From positions 186,001-250,000 of the forward strand of contig NZ_JACONV010000002.1 in assembly GCF_014358015.1 (NCBI RefSeq): a DNA stretch of 64,000 nucleotides. The letters are read 5' to 3'. Source of the DNA: Pseudomonas triticifolii (GTDB lineage Bacteria; Pseudomonadota; Gammaproteobacteria; Pseudomonadales; Pseudomonadaceae). Below, one piece after another: positions 55,414-64,000 of the stretch (its first letter is position 1; the number at the start of each line of letters is the position of its first letter). Position numbers and translations under genes: made by a program. Below the pieces are notes generated by a model. That model searched no databases, was not told the DNA's origin, and saw only the letters and a program-made list of their open reading frames with translations.

Positions 55414-56076
55414 TTGAGCGCTTCCAACGCCCCGCCCTTGCGTATCATCGTGGCTGATGACCACCCTATCTTCCTGATCGGACTGCGAGTCGTTCTGGAG
55501 CAGGACGACACTGCAACCGTCATCGCCGAGGCAAGTGACCCGGACGAGCTGTTGGTGGCGCTCAAAAATCACGCCTGTGATGTGCTGGTGACGGACTTCA
55601 TGATGCCTGCCGAAAAGCAGGGCGATGGGCTGCGTCTGCTGCAACGCATTCAACGGGATTTCCCCACGCTGCCTGTAGTGGTGGTGACCACGCTAAGCAA
55701 CGCCGGCCTGTTTCAGTCCATGCTGGCGCTTAACGTCAAAGGCCTGTTGAGCAAAGCCAGCGTGGCGGGCGAGTTGCCGGTTGCGATTGAAAGCGTTCGC
55801 AGCGGTCAGGTATTTCTGGCCGACTCGGTGCGCAGGGTCCTGCAGGACGCACAGCATCACGGCCCTGACGCGCCTCTCGCGTTCGAGCATTTGTCCCCCC
55901 GAGAACTTGAAGTGCTGCGCCTGTTGTCAGCGGGCCATGCGGTAGGCCAGATCGCCACTCAGCTCAACCGCAGCAAGCAGACGGTGAGCGCCCAGAAGGT
56001 CAGCGCAATGCGCAAACTCGGGCTGGCGAACGAGGCCGCCCTGTTTATCTATTTGCAGGAACATGGGCTGTCCTGA
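55414..56076 (+). CDS. NarL/BvgA-type response regulator, RocA-like
   Basis: 220 residues: receiver (acidic pocket in IIVADDHPIFLIGL, aspartate in VLVTDFMMPAEKQGDG, lysine in GLLSKASV) and C-terminal LuxR-type helix-turn-helix (LSPRELEVLRLLSAGHAVGQ; RSKQTVSAQKVSAMRKLG). The start codon is TTG with GGAG 7 nt upstream; no in-frame ATG is available. Its 3' end overlaps by 28 bp the 3' end of the convergent REC-EAL gene. Together with that gene and the BvgS-like kinase it makes a RocA/RocR/RocS-type set. Confidence 0.87.
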   Translation: MSASNAPPLRIIVADDHPIFLIGLRVVLEQDDTATVIAEASDPDELLVALKNHACDVLVTDFMMPAEKQGDGLRLLQRIQRDFPTLPVVVVTTLSNAGLFQSMLALNVKGLLSKASVAGELPVAIESVRSGQVFLADSVRRVLQDAQHHGPDAPLAFEHLSPRELEVLRLLSAGHAVGQIATQLNRSKQTVSAQKVSAMRKLGLANEAALFIYLQEHGLS

Positions 56077-57314
56077 ACCACAGCATCATGGACAGCCACG
56101 CGCGTCCTGCTGCGCTCATCCAGCCAGCGAACAAGGTCCGCCGCGGCCATGGGACGCGCAATGAAGTAGCCCTGAATTGCCGATGCCTCCAGCGCCAGCA
56201 GGCTATGGTAGTCATCCAGAGTCTCGACACCTTCGACCACCACCGTCATCGACAACCGTTGCGCCATGAGCATCGCGCCCGCCACCACCGCTGACTTGCG
56301 CGCATCTTCGGCCATTCCCCGAACGAAGTCGGTCGGGATTTTCAGCTCACTGAAAGGTAGCAGCAGCAGGCGATCGATGTTCGACGCCCCCATGCCAAAG
56401 TCGTCGATCGACAGCTTGCAGCCCTGCATGCAAAGACGTAACAGCACCTCCAGCGGCCAGGCCTGCAGGCCTGCGTCATCCTGCTCGAGAATCTCCAGAG
56501 TCAGGGCATCGGCCGGCACCTGATGACGCGCCAGCGCTTGTGTGACCTGCTCCATGAAATCGGTCTGCTGCAAGACCTGCGGGGCGATGTTCACAGATAC
56601 CGGTAGCGTCTGACCCCGCTCGCGCAGACACTGCGCAGACAACGCCAATGCCTGGTCCAGTACGCGCCAGGTCAACGGGACAATCAGCCCCTGCGCTTCG
56701 ATGATGTCCATGAAGCTTCCGGGAGCCAGCAGACCGAGCACCGGGTGCTGCCAGCGAACCAGCGCCTCGACGCCCAGCACATCGCCATCCAGGCTGACCT
56801 TTGGTTGAAAGTGAGCAATCCACTGCGCTGCACTGGATGCATTCGAGGAGCCGCAGAACAATTGATGCGCACTCAAGGGTTCCTGCAATGGACAATCCGA
56901 CCCGGGCTCATGGCGCTCGGCCGCAGTGTGCTCATAGGCATCGAGCAACTCGCGCAAGACCGCGGCCGAAGCTGGCTTCTGCAAACAGCCCAGGACTTCA
57001 AGCCCCTGGTCGGCAGCCAGTCGGGCTACGCCCTCCAGCACGTAGCTGGTCGTGCTGCTGAGCACGATCAAAGCGTTCGCCTGGCGTTCGGACGCCAGAT
57101 GGCGAATCAACTCAAGACCGTCCGCCCCTTCCATCTGCAGATCACAAATGGCGATATCGACAGGACCACGACTGTGCAACGACTGCAGGGCATCCTCGAC
57201 ACTCTCGGCCGTGCGCACATCGAAAACCTGCAGGGCGTTGAGCATCTGATGCAACGCCATCAGTTGAAAGGGATGATCTTCGAGGATCAGAACCTTGAGT
57301 GAGCGCACAATCAT
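56049..57314 (-). CDS. REC-EAL c-di-GMP phosphodiesterase, RocR-like
   Basis: 421 residues from MIVRSLKVLILEDHPFQLMA. N-terminal receiver (aspartate in IAICDLQMEGADGLEL; note LEDHP at the start), then an EAL domain: VEALVRWQHP, asparagine in VNIAPQVL, DDFGMGASN, K in LKIPTDFV, VVVEGVET and QGYFIARP. All metal and catalytic residues appear present, so c-di-GMP hydrolysis is expected, but the loop-6 motif is DDFGMGASN rather than DDFGTGYSS. Ordered after the kinase gene on the minus strand with a 118-bp gap. Confidence 0.86.
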   Translation of the reverse strand: MIVRSLKVLILEDHPFQLMALHQMLNALQVFDVRTAESVEDALQSLHSRGPVDIAICDLQMEGADGLELIRHLASERQANALIVLSSTTSYVLEGVARLAADQGLEVLGCLQKPASAAVLRELLDAYEHTAAERHEPGSDCPLQEPLSAHQLFCGSSNASSAAQWIAHFQPKVSLDGDVLGVEALVRWQHPVLGLLAPGSFMDIIEAQGLIVPLTWRVLDQALALSAQCLRERGQTLPVSVNIAPQVLQQTDFMEQVTQALARHQVPADALTLEILEQDDAGLQAWPLEVLLRLCMQGCKLSIDDFGMGASNIDRLLLLPFSELKIPTDFVRGMAEDARKSAVVAGAMLMAQRLSMTVVVEGVETLDDYHSLLALEASAIQGYFIARPMAAADLVRWLDERSRTRVAVHDAVVQDSPCSCK

Positions 57315-57381
57315 GCCTATCGAGTCGCAGCCGTCAGGCCAGAAGAGCATTCACTCTAGACACTTGCGGTTCTGTATCCCA

Positions 57382-57395
57382 TAGGACAAGTCTTA
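57382..57395. promoter_or_regulatory. RcsB-box-like site between kinase and phosphodiesterase genes
   Basis: TAGGACAAGTCTTA fits TAGGA-N4-TCTTA, the reverse complement of the RcsB-type box TAAGA-N4-TCCTA. It lies 68 bp before the REC-EAL start, in the 118-bp gap after the kinase. Candidate site for the NarL-type regulator. Confidence 0.4.
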
Positions 57396-57432
57396 AAACG
57401 CACCTTGGCGTTCACGCGTTGTGCTCTGGCAC

Positions 57433-60400
57433 TCAATCAGACTGAGGAGACAGTTCAGGCAGCTCGACGAGATGAACCTCTATGTCCTGACGCAAGCTGT
57501 CGATGGCCGCCTCAAGAACAGGCCAACGCTCGCGCAATTGTGCCGAGGCCTCGCGCAAGACGCTTTCGTCCAGAGCCGCACAAGCCTTTGCCAGCGGCAA
57601 CGCATCGACCAGGCATGCTGCGCCCTTGAGACGATGCAGCGACGCACCCAGGCCCTGCCAGTCCTGCGCATGGACTGCCGACTCCAGGAGCGAATGCTCA
57701 TGCAGCAGGTTTTTCCAGAGTTCAGCCAACAACCGCTGCATCTGTTGTTCATTGGCCTGAGTCATACGATGCAGCGTCTGGATATCGAACGTGGGTTCGG
57801 GAACCAGTCTTGCCAGCGATTGCGCCAGATGCTCCAGCGATACGGGCTTGGTCAGCAGGCCGTCCATCCCCGAACGCTCACAACGCTGCACCTCATCGTT
57901 CATGGCGTTGGCCGTACAGCCGATGACCGGGCAACGCCGATGCAACGTCTGCGCTTCGATCCGTCGAATGGCTTCGGTCAGGGTATAACCGCTTATACCG
58001 GGCATGTTGCAGTCGGTGATCACAGCGTCGAACCTGCCCTCCCGCCACGCCTGCAACGCCGCCTCTCCGCTCTGGACAGGGACGACCTGATGCCCCAGGA
58101 ACTCCAGTTGCCGGGTCAGCACCATGCGATTGGCAGAAAGATCGTCGACCACCAGCAATTCCAGGCTCTTGTGCTGGGCGAGCGAACCAGGCATTTCGTT
58201 ATCGGGCGCGATAGCATGCTCAACTCTGGCAAGCGTCAGGTCGATCGTCACCCGAGTACCTTTTAAAGGCTCGCTCTGCAGGCTGATCTGGCCGTTCATC
58301 AGCTCCACCAACTGACGAGAAATGCTCAGACCCAACCCACTGCCGCCATAACGGGCTGCGGTATCGACGCTGGCCTGGGTGAAGGGTTTGAACACCTGCT
58401 GCTGGCGCTCCGGCTCAATGCCTGCGCCACTGTCCTGAACATCGATGCGAATGTGCGAAGCCTGATCGGACCTATCAAGCAGCCGGACCGTCACTACCAC
58501 CGCCCCCTCATCGGTAAACTTCAAGGCGTTGCCTACGACGTTATGCAGAACCTGCCGCAACCTTAGGGAATCCAGCCAGTAATCACCTTCGACCTGTGCA
58601 GAAAATTCCAGCCGAAGCTGCAGCCCCTTTGCCTTGGCCTGAGCGGAAAACAGCTGAACCACGCCTTCGAAGAACCCACGCAGCGACGTCACTGCGAGTG
58701 ACAATTGCATTTCCCCGGCCTCGATCCTGGCCAGATCGAGGCTGTCGCCCACCAGTGCAACGAGTTCAGTGGCTGAACGGTGTGCCACCTTAAGGCCTTC
58801 GGAGGGCTCATGCCCTTCACGCAGCGCCTGCTCGCATTCCAGCTCAAGCAGCCCGATGATTGCTGCCATCGGTGTGCGAATCTCATGACTCATGCTGGCC
58901 AGAAAGGCGCTCTTGGCTTCGTTGGCCTGATCGGCGTGGCGCAGCGCTTCTTCGAGCTGATGCTCCAGACGCTTGCGCTCGGTGATGTCGACCCAGCCAC
59001 CCAGCAAACCCTGCAACTGGCCATCAGCCCCGAAGAACGGCACCGTCCACTGCCAGGCGTCCAGGCGCTTGCCCAGGACTTCAAGTGTGCGATCGGCAAA
59101 GATCGGACGATGGTCTTCCAGTAACTTCAGGTAGTCCGTATGCATCTGCTCGGCGACCGGGCGCGGAATCAGGTCGACGTCCGTCAGGCGACGGCCGTTG
59201 AGCTGCTCGAAGCTGACACCCAGGCTGTCTTCGTAACTGCGGTTGCAGGAAATAAGACGTCCTTTCAGGTCGCGTACGTAGATGGGGTTGGGAATGCCGT
59301 CGAGCAACGCACGCTTGAAGGCCAACTGGTCGTTGAGTTGTCGCTCTACCTTGAGACGCTGGCGAATCTGCGTTTTGAGCCGACTGCTCCACACCAGCGA
59401 AACCAGCCCGACCAGCATCGCCACGGTCATTACCCAGATCGCCCAATCGGGAATGCGGCTCCAGAGGGAGGGCTGGGGCAGCATCGAACCCAGCCATTTC
59501 ACCCGAATGGAGCGCAACTCGGCGACGGGAAACTCTTCGAGCGCCTTGTTCAGGATGCCGAGCAGTTCGGGCTGTGACTTGATCACCGAAAAGCGGTCGG
59601 GCGACCATTTCCCGTCCACACTGCGAGCCACCTTGAGCTTGCCGGAGGGAAACAGATAAGCGCCGGCCTCGTTCTGGATCGAGGCATCGGCAACGCCACT
59701 TTCAACCAGCGCGCGCGCCTGATCGTAGGTATGAACAAGCTTCAACTGGATGCCGGGGTACTCACGCCTGATCTGGTCTTCAAGCGCGTGACGAGCAGGT
59801 AACGCGAGCACACGCCCCTCAAGACCTGCCAGCGAAACATCCGAAGAGCTTTCGGAGCGCACCACGAACACCCAGTTGTTTCCGCCGAAGGAGTAGGTGA
59901 AATCGAGAAACCCTCGACGCTCGGCGTTCTCGGCAAGGGTCGTGTTCATGTCCGCCATGCCGTTACGAAGCGCTTCCATACTCTCACGGGTGGAAGGCAC
60001 TTCGCGGTGGACGAACTGCAAGCCGGTCATGCGTGATATACGCGCCAGCACATCGATGTTGAGCCCCACCCAATGGCCGTGTTTGTCCTTGTAGATATAG
60101 GGTGGATGCTGAGTGGTCGATACAGTGACGACGGGATGTTTGAGCATCCAGCGCCGCTCGGCACCGGTGACGCTGACCCGCTGCCCTGCCAGATCAGCAC
60201 CCAGCCCCATGGTCCAGCGACTCAACACCTCGCGACAGACCGAAGGATCGATAGCGGCCAGCGCACGGTCAAAAAGCGCAAGCAAACGCTGCTCCTGCTC
60301 GCGTACCGCAAACGCAAAGCCTACGGGAGGCAACGCGCTTTCGAATTTGATCTGCAACCCGAGATAGGGTCGCAACGCGATGTAGGAACGTACGATCACT

Positions 60401-61062
60401 TCATTGCCGATGAAGACATCCACCTCACCCTGGCTCAAGGCTTCCAGGGCACTGTACAGGTTGGGCGCGATGATAATCCTGCTGCCGGGATAAACACTGC
60501 GCACAACGTCTGAGTCGGCATAGCCGTCCAGCAGAACGACTTTCTTGCCCTCAAGCCCCAGAGACGGACTCAAGTCGTTGCCACGGCCCACCACGACAGA
60601 GCGGTCCGGCATGTACTCGGTGGAAAAGGCCAGGCCTTTGACGCCGCGCTCGAAGCCATTTGCGCTGGTCAGTACATCGATGATGCCCTTGCGCAATGCT
60701 TCGATGGCCTCGTCACGCTGGGCAAACCCGGTCACTTGCATCGACACGTTCAACTGATCACCGACCATGCTCAGGTAATCGGCGCTGATGCCTTGATAGC
60801 GGTTGCGGTCACTGGTGATATCAATGGGCTCGTAATCGGCAATGGCGATGCCGACCCGAATGACTTTGTGCTGGTCCAGCCATTGTCGATCCTGCGCATC
60901 CAGAGGCAGGTCCTCGGACACCAGAAACGGAGCGGTCAGGGTAAAGGGCAGACTTTGCGTTGCACCGACCGACTGAGTGAAGAAAACCATCAGCAGCAGG
61001 AACAACAGGCGCCATGCGCTGCCCTCCTCGACCCTGACTGTCATCCTGACGATCCTTCGCAT
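57433..61062 (-). CDS. BvgS/RocS-like unorthodox sensor kinase
   Basis: About 1209 residues (ATG at 61062; a GTG five codons earlier is possible). Signal/TM segment (LLFLLLMVFFTQSVGA), two tandem periplasmic Venus-flytrap domains (VIRVGIAIADYEPIDI; VVTVSTTQHPPYIYKDKHG), a second TM (AIWVMTVAMLVGLVSLVW), PAS (about 580-700), HisKA with SMSHEIRTPMAAI, HATPase with GGSGLGLSISRQLVE, receiver (ITDCNMPGISGYTL) and C-terminal Hpt (SLHRLKGAACLVDALP). This is the full BvgS/EvgS/RocS phosphorelay. It should signal to the two response regulators encoded beside it. Confidence 0.9.
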   Translation of the reverse strand: MRRIVRMTVRVEEGSAWRLLFLLLMVFFTQSVGATQSLPFTLTAPFLVSEDLPLDAQDRQWLDQHKVIRVGIAIADYEPIDITSDRNRYQGISADYLSMVGDQLNVSMQVTGFAQRDEAIEALRKGIIDVLTSANGFERGVKGLAFSTEYMPDRSVVVGRGNDLSPSLGLEGKKVVLLDGYADSDVVRSVYPGSRIIIAPNLYSALEALSQGEVDVFIGNEVIVRSYIALRPYLGLQIKFESALPPVGFAFAVREQEQRLLALFDRALAAIDPSVCREVLSRWTMGLGADLAGQRVSVTGAERRWMLKHPVVTVSTTQHPPYIYKDKHGHWVGLNIDVLARISRMTGLQFVHREVPSTRESMEALRNGMADMNTTLAENAERRGFLDFTYSFGGNNWVFVVRSESSSDVSLAGLEGRVLALPARHALEDQIRREYPGIQLKLVHTYDQARALVESGVADASIQNEAGAYLFPSGKLKVARSVDGKWSPDRFSVIKSQPELLGILNKALEEFPVAELRSIRVKWLGSMLPQPSLWSRIPDWAIWVMTVAMLVGLVSLVWSSRLKTQIRQRLKVERQLNDQLAFKRALLDGIPNPIYVRDLKGRLISCNRSYEDSLGVSFEQLNGRRLTDVDLIPRPVAEQMHTDYLKLLEDHRPIFADRTLEVLGKRLDAWQWTVPFFGADGQLQGLLGGWVDITERKRLEHQLEEALRHADQANEAKSAFLASMSHEIRTPMAAIIGLLELECEQALREGHEPSEGLKVAHRSATELVALVGDSLDLARIEAGEMQLSLAVTSLRGFFEGVVQLFSAQAKAKGLQLRLEFSAQVEGDYWLDSLRLRQVLHNVVGNALKFTDEGAVVVTVRLLDRSDQASHIRIDVQDSGAGIEPERQQQVFKPFTQASVDTAARYGGSGLGLSISRQLVELMNGQISLQSEPLKGTRVTIDLTLARVEHAIAPDNEMPGSLAQHKSLELLVVDDLSANRMVLTRQLEFLGHQVVPVQSGEAALQAWREGRFDAVITDCNMPGISGYTLTEAIRRIEAQTLHRRCPVIGCTANAMNDEVQRCERSGMDGLLTKPVSLEHLAQSLARLVPEPTFDIQTLHRMTQANEQQMQRLLAELWKNLLHEHSLLESAVHAQDWQGLGASLHRLKGAACLVDALPLAKACAALDESVLREASAQLRERWPVLEAAIDSLRQDIEVHLVELPELSPQSD

Positions 61063-61133
61063 ACTTGCCTGCTTCACAACACCCGACCCGACTGAACTGA
61101 AAACATCCGAAGTTTGGCACGTAGAAACGAGAA

Positions 61134-61153
61134 GGCCCGCCAGATGGCGGGCC
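61134..61153 (-). terminator. Terminator after thrC
   Basis: GGCCCGCC/GGCGGGCC 8-bp stem with a 4-nt loop, 25 bp after the thrC stop on the minus strand, followed by TTCTCGTTTC. Confidence 0.7.
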
Positions 61154-61177
61154 TAAAGTTGTTACACAACGATTCTG

Positions 61178-62587
61178 TCAGAGGGGCTTGCCGCGGTTCC
61201 CGTGCTGGCTGACGAACGCCTGTATGGCTTTCAGGTCATTTGGCAGGACCGTGCAGCGCTCGTCACGCTCGAAAAGATCAGACATATGTGCAGGTAGCTC
61301 TAGCGCTTTTCCTACGCCTGCCTTCTCCACAGCCTCGGGGAATTTGACCGGATGCGCCGTGCCCAGAATCACCATCGGCGTATCCAGGCTGCGACGGCAT
61401 TCACGAGCCGCTTTGACACCGATCGCCGTGTGCGGATCCAGCAGCTCGCCGGTCTTGGCAAACACGTCGGCGATGGTTTCGCAGGTTTGCTCGTCACTGA
61501 CCGCCAGGGAGTCGAACAGCTTGCGCGTTTCGGTCCAGCGCTCTTCTTCGACGCTGAAACCACTTCCTTGCCTGAAGCTGTTCATCAGTTCGGCAATGGC
61601 CAGACCGTTACGACCGTGCATGTCGAACAGCAAACGTTCGAAGTTGGAGGACACCATGATGTCCATCGACGGCGACAGCGTGGCGTGCAGGGTTTCCTTG
61701 ACGTACTGATTGCCGCTCATGAAACGGTGCAGGATGTCGTTGCGGTTGGTGGCCACGATCAACTGATTGATCGGCAGACCCATGTTGCGTGCCAGGTAGC
61801 CGGCGAAGATATCGCCGAAGTTGCCGGTCGGCACCGAGAACGATACGGAACGCGCCGGGCCGCCCAGCTGCAGCGAGGCGTGGAAGTAGTAGACGATCTG
61901 GGCCATGATCCGTGCCCAGTTGATCGAGTTGACCGCGACCAGACGCGTACCTTTCAGGAAGCTCTGATCGGCGAAGCTGGCCTTGACCATTTCCTGGCAG
62001 TCGTCGAAGTTTCCTTCCACGGCGATGTTGTGGATGTTGTCACCGAAGATTGTGGTCATCTGGCGGCGCTGAACATCGGACACACGATTGTGCGGGTGCA
62101 GAATGAAGATATCGACGTTGTCGCAGCGGCGGCAGCCTTCGATGGCAGCCGAGCCGGTATCGCCGGAAGTGGCGCCAATGATGACCACGCGCTCGCCGCG
62201 CTTGGCCAGCACGTAGTCCAGCAGACGACCGAGCAATTGCAGCGCGAAATCCTTGAACGCCAGGGTCGGGCCGTGGAACAGCTCAAGCACCCACTCGTTG
62301 CCGTTCAATTGACGCAGCGGCGCGATCGCGCTGTGAGCGAAGACGCCGTAGGTCTCTTCAAGAATCTGTTTGAAGTCGGCGTCCGGGATGCTGCCGGTCA
62401 CGAAGGGACGCATCACCCGGAAGGCCAGCTCGTGATACGGCAGGCCGGCCCAGGAAGCAATTTCTTCCTGGGTGAAGCGCGGCAGGTTTTCAGGAACATA
62501 CAAGCCGCCATCGGTGGCCAGGCCAGCCAGCAGCACGTCTTCGAAATTCAGCGCAGGCGCTTGGCCGCGAGTACTGATATAGCGCAT
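61178..62587 (-). CDS. thrC: Threonine synthase
   Basis: 469 residues, PLP enzyme converting O-phosphohomoserine to threonine. PLP lysine in GPTLAFKDFALQLLG; N-terminal MRYISTRGQAPALNFEDVLL and ATSGDTGSAAIEGCRR phosphate-binding block fit the long (class II-like) threonine synthase. It follows hom by 63 bp on the same strand; that gap holds a TCAAACC/GGTTTGA hairpin. A terminator lies downstream. Confidence 0.96.
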   Translation of the reverse strand: MRYISTRGQAPALNFEDVLLAGLATDGGLYVPENLPRFTQEEIASWAGLPYHELAFRVMRPFVTGSIPDADFKQILEETYGVFAHSAIAPLRQLNGNEWVLELFHGPTLAFKDFALQLLGRLLDYVLAKRGERVVIIGATSGDTGSAAIEGCRRCDNVDIFILHPHNRVSDVQRRQMTTIFGDNIHNIAVEGNFDDCQEMVKASFADQSFLKGTRLVAVNSINWARIMAQIVYYFHASLQLGGPARSVSFSVPTGNFGDIFAGYLARNMGLPINQLIVATNRNDILHRFMSGNQYVKETLHATLSPSMDIMVSSNFERLLFDMHGRNGLAIAELMNSFRQGSGFSVEEERWTETRKLFDSLAVSDEQTCETIADVFAKTGELLDPHTAIGVKAARECRRSLDTPMVILGTAHPVKFPEAVEKAGVGKALELPAHMSDLFERDERCTVLPNDLKAIQAFVSQHGNRGKPL

Positions 62588-62650
62588 GGGATCAAACCTT
62601 TGGTTTGAGCTTCAAGCCCGCAGCGTGCTGCCGCAGGCTTGCAGCTGAAG

Positions 62651-63955
62651 TTAATTCAGATGTTCGACACGGATGCGGACCACCGGGCCCACTACGTCCT
62701 GCAAGGCTTCCAGAGCCTTGATGGCATCGTTGATGCGCTGTTCGATCACGCGATGCGTCAGCAGGATCATCGGTACCAGACCGTCATGCTCTTCGACTTC
62801 TTTCTGCATGATCGACTCGATATTGATGCCGCGCTCGGACAGAATGCTCGCCACCTGAGCCAGCACGCCCGGATGATCCTTGGCCTGAATGCGCAGGTAG
62901 TAGGCGCTTTCGCAGGCTTCGATTGGCAGAATCGGATGAGCCGACAGCGAATCGGGCTGGAAGGCCAAATGTGGAACACGGTTCTCGGGGTCGGAGGTCA
63001 TGGCGCGGACCACGTCGACCAGATCGGCGATGACCGACGACGCTGTAGGCTCCATGCCAGCTCCTGCACCGTAGAACAGGGTCGAGCCCGACGCATCACC
63101 GTTGACCATCACCGCATTCATCACGCCGTTGACGTTGGCGATCAGGCGATCGGCCGGGATCAGGGTCGGGTGTACTCGCAACTCGATACCTTGGGCGGTA
63201 CTGCGCGCAACACCCAGATGCTTGATGCGGTAGCCCAGCGCTTCGGCGTAGTTCACATCAGCGGTAGTGAGCTTGGTGATGCCTTCGGTATAAGCCTTGT
63301 CGAACTGCAACGGGATACCGAACGCAATGGACGCCAGAATCGTCAGCTTGTGCGCCGCATCGATACCTTCGACGTCGAAGGTCGGATCGGCCTCGGCGTA
63401 ACCCAATGCCTGGGCTTCAGCCAGCACGTCAGGGAACGTGCGGCCCTTTTCACGCATTTCAGTGAGGATGAAGTTACCAGTGCCATTGATGATGCCGGCG
63501 ACCCAGTTGATGCGGTTCGCCGACAGGCCTTCACGAATCGCCTTGATAACCGGGATACCGCCCGCGACGGCTGCTTCGAAGGCGACAATGACGCCCTTCT
63601 CGCGCGCCTTGGCAAAGATCTCGTTGCCGTGAACGGCAATCAGCGCCTTGTTGGCGGTGACTACGTGCTTGCCGTTCTCGATGGCCTTGAGCACCAATTC
63701 GCGCGCGATGGTGTAGCCACCGATCAGCTCGATGATGATGTCGATTTCAGGGTTGCTGGCAACGGCGAACACATCACTGGTCGTAGGCGTACCGGTAATC
63801 TGGCAGTTGGGGTTTGGTGTACGAACCGCAATTTGCGCGACCTCGATTCCACGCCCGGCACGGCGGGCAATCTCCTCGGCGTTACGCTTGAGTACGTTGA
63901 AAGTACCGCCACCGACAGTACCCAGCCCACATATGCCTACTTTGACCGGTTTCAC
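62651..63955 (-). CDS. hom: Homoserine dehydrogenase
   Basis: 434 residues. NAD(P)H reduction of aspartate semialdehyde to homoserine. Rossmann motif GICGLGTVGGGTF at the N-terminus, catalytic domain with GGIPVIKAIREGLSANRINW, and a C-terminal ACT regulatory domain (KDHPGVLAQVASILSERGIN) that usually gives threonine feedback. Start is GTG at 63955 with GGGGAG 7 nt upstream. Organised hom-thrC as in other Pseudomonas. Confidence 0.97.
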   Translation of the reverse strand: MKPVKVGICGLGTVGGGTFNVLKRNAEEIARRAGRGIEVAQIAVRTPNPNCQITGTPTTSDVFAVASNPEIDIIIELIGGYTIARELVLKAIENGKHVVTANKALIAVHGNEIFAKAREKGVIVAFEAAVAGGIPVIKAIREGLSANRINWVAGIINGTGNFILTEMREKGRTFPDVLAEAQALGYAEADPTFDVEGIDAAHKLTILASIAFGIPLQFDKAYTEGITKLTTADVNYAEALGYRIKHLGVARSTAQGIELRVHPTLIPADRLIANVNGVMNAVMVNGDASGSTLFYGAGAGMEPTASSVIADLVDVVRAMTSDPENRVPHLAFQPDSLSAHPILPIEACESAYYLRIQAKDHPGVLAQVASILSERGINIESIMQKEVEEHDGLVPMILLTHRVIEQRINDAIKALEALQDVVGPVVRIRVEHLN

Positions 63956-64000
63956 TGATGAACTCCCCGAAAAACAGCCGAACCTGAATCGACTGTGAAA

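Noticed and set aside
61352..63958. Two long plus-strand open frames (61352-62608, 62639-63958)
   Set aside because: Antisense to thrC and hom; no protein-like features.

Overview
The window is chromosomal DNA from a Pseudomonas, most likely the P. syringae group. The evidence is the GC-rich coding sequence, the protein sequences, paired REP elements of Pseudomonas type, and a gene order that from memory follows the P. aeruginosa PAO1 blocks glnD-dapC, plsB to mexJKL to rsmJ, tsaB-adk-ppc, lptF to lysS-prfB-wsp, recJ-yaeQ and thrC-hom. Almost all of it is core genome. I saw no rRNA, tRNA, CRISPR array, insertion sequence, prophage or hrp box.

Layout. 1-10.5 kb holds the 3' end of glnD, then diaminopimelate and lysine synthesis (dapC, dapD, dapE) interleaved with an astacin-like metallopeptidase, an ArsC/YffB-like reductase, the CsdA-CsdE sulfur-transfer pair with TcdA, and rlmA. 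10.5-24 kb holds plsB, two small envelope proteins, a MexJK-type RND pump with its divergent TetR repressor and a palindromic operator, rsmJ, and several small uncharacterised proteins. 24-37.6 kb holds tsaB, adk, ppc, an AlgU-type promoter in front of two lipoprotein genes (the second is LptF-like), a QEGLA-family putative metallopeptidase, a TetR regulator, lysS, and prfB with its programmed +1 frameshift.

37.8-46.3 kb is a complete Wsp chemosensory operon (wspABCDEFR, minus strand), which activates the diguanylate cyclase WspR. 46.6-53.4 kb holds a DUF533 protein, an orphan hybrid histidine kinase, an Old Yellow Enzyme, recJ and yaeQ. Between yaeQ and thrC-hom lies an accessory signalling block: a periplasmic-binding-like protein, a DUF3509 protein, and a BvgS/RocS-like unorthodox sensor kinase with a NarL-type regulator and a REC-EAL phosphodiesterase. 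This matches the Roc (SadARS) architecture. TAGGA/TCCTA half-sites lie upstream of the regulator gene and an RcsB-box-like site lies between the kinase and phosphodiesterase genes.

The most notable theme is the presence of both a c-di-GMP-producing pathway (Wsp) and a c-di-GMP-degrading one (Roc-like) within 25 kb. The best leads for something less described are the Roc-like cluster with its candidate binding sites, the leaderless astacin-like protease, the QEGLA protein with a MATCAP-like HExxxH motif, a protein with an internal duplicated motif at 20.7 kb, and two copies of one REPIN whose central sequence is also conserved.
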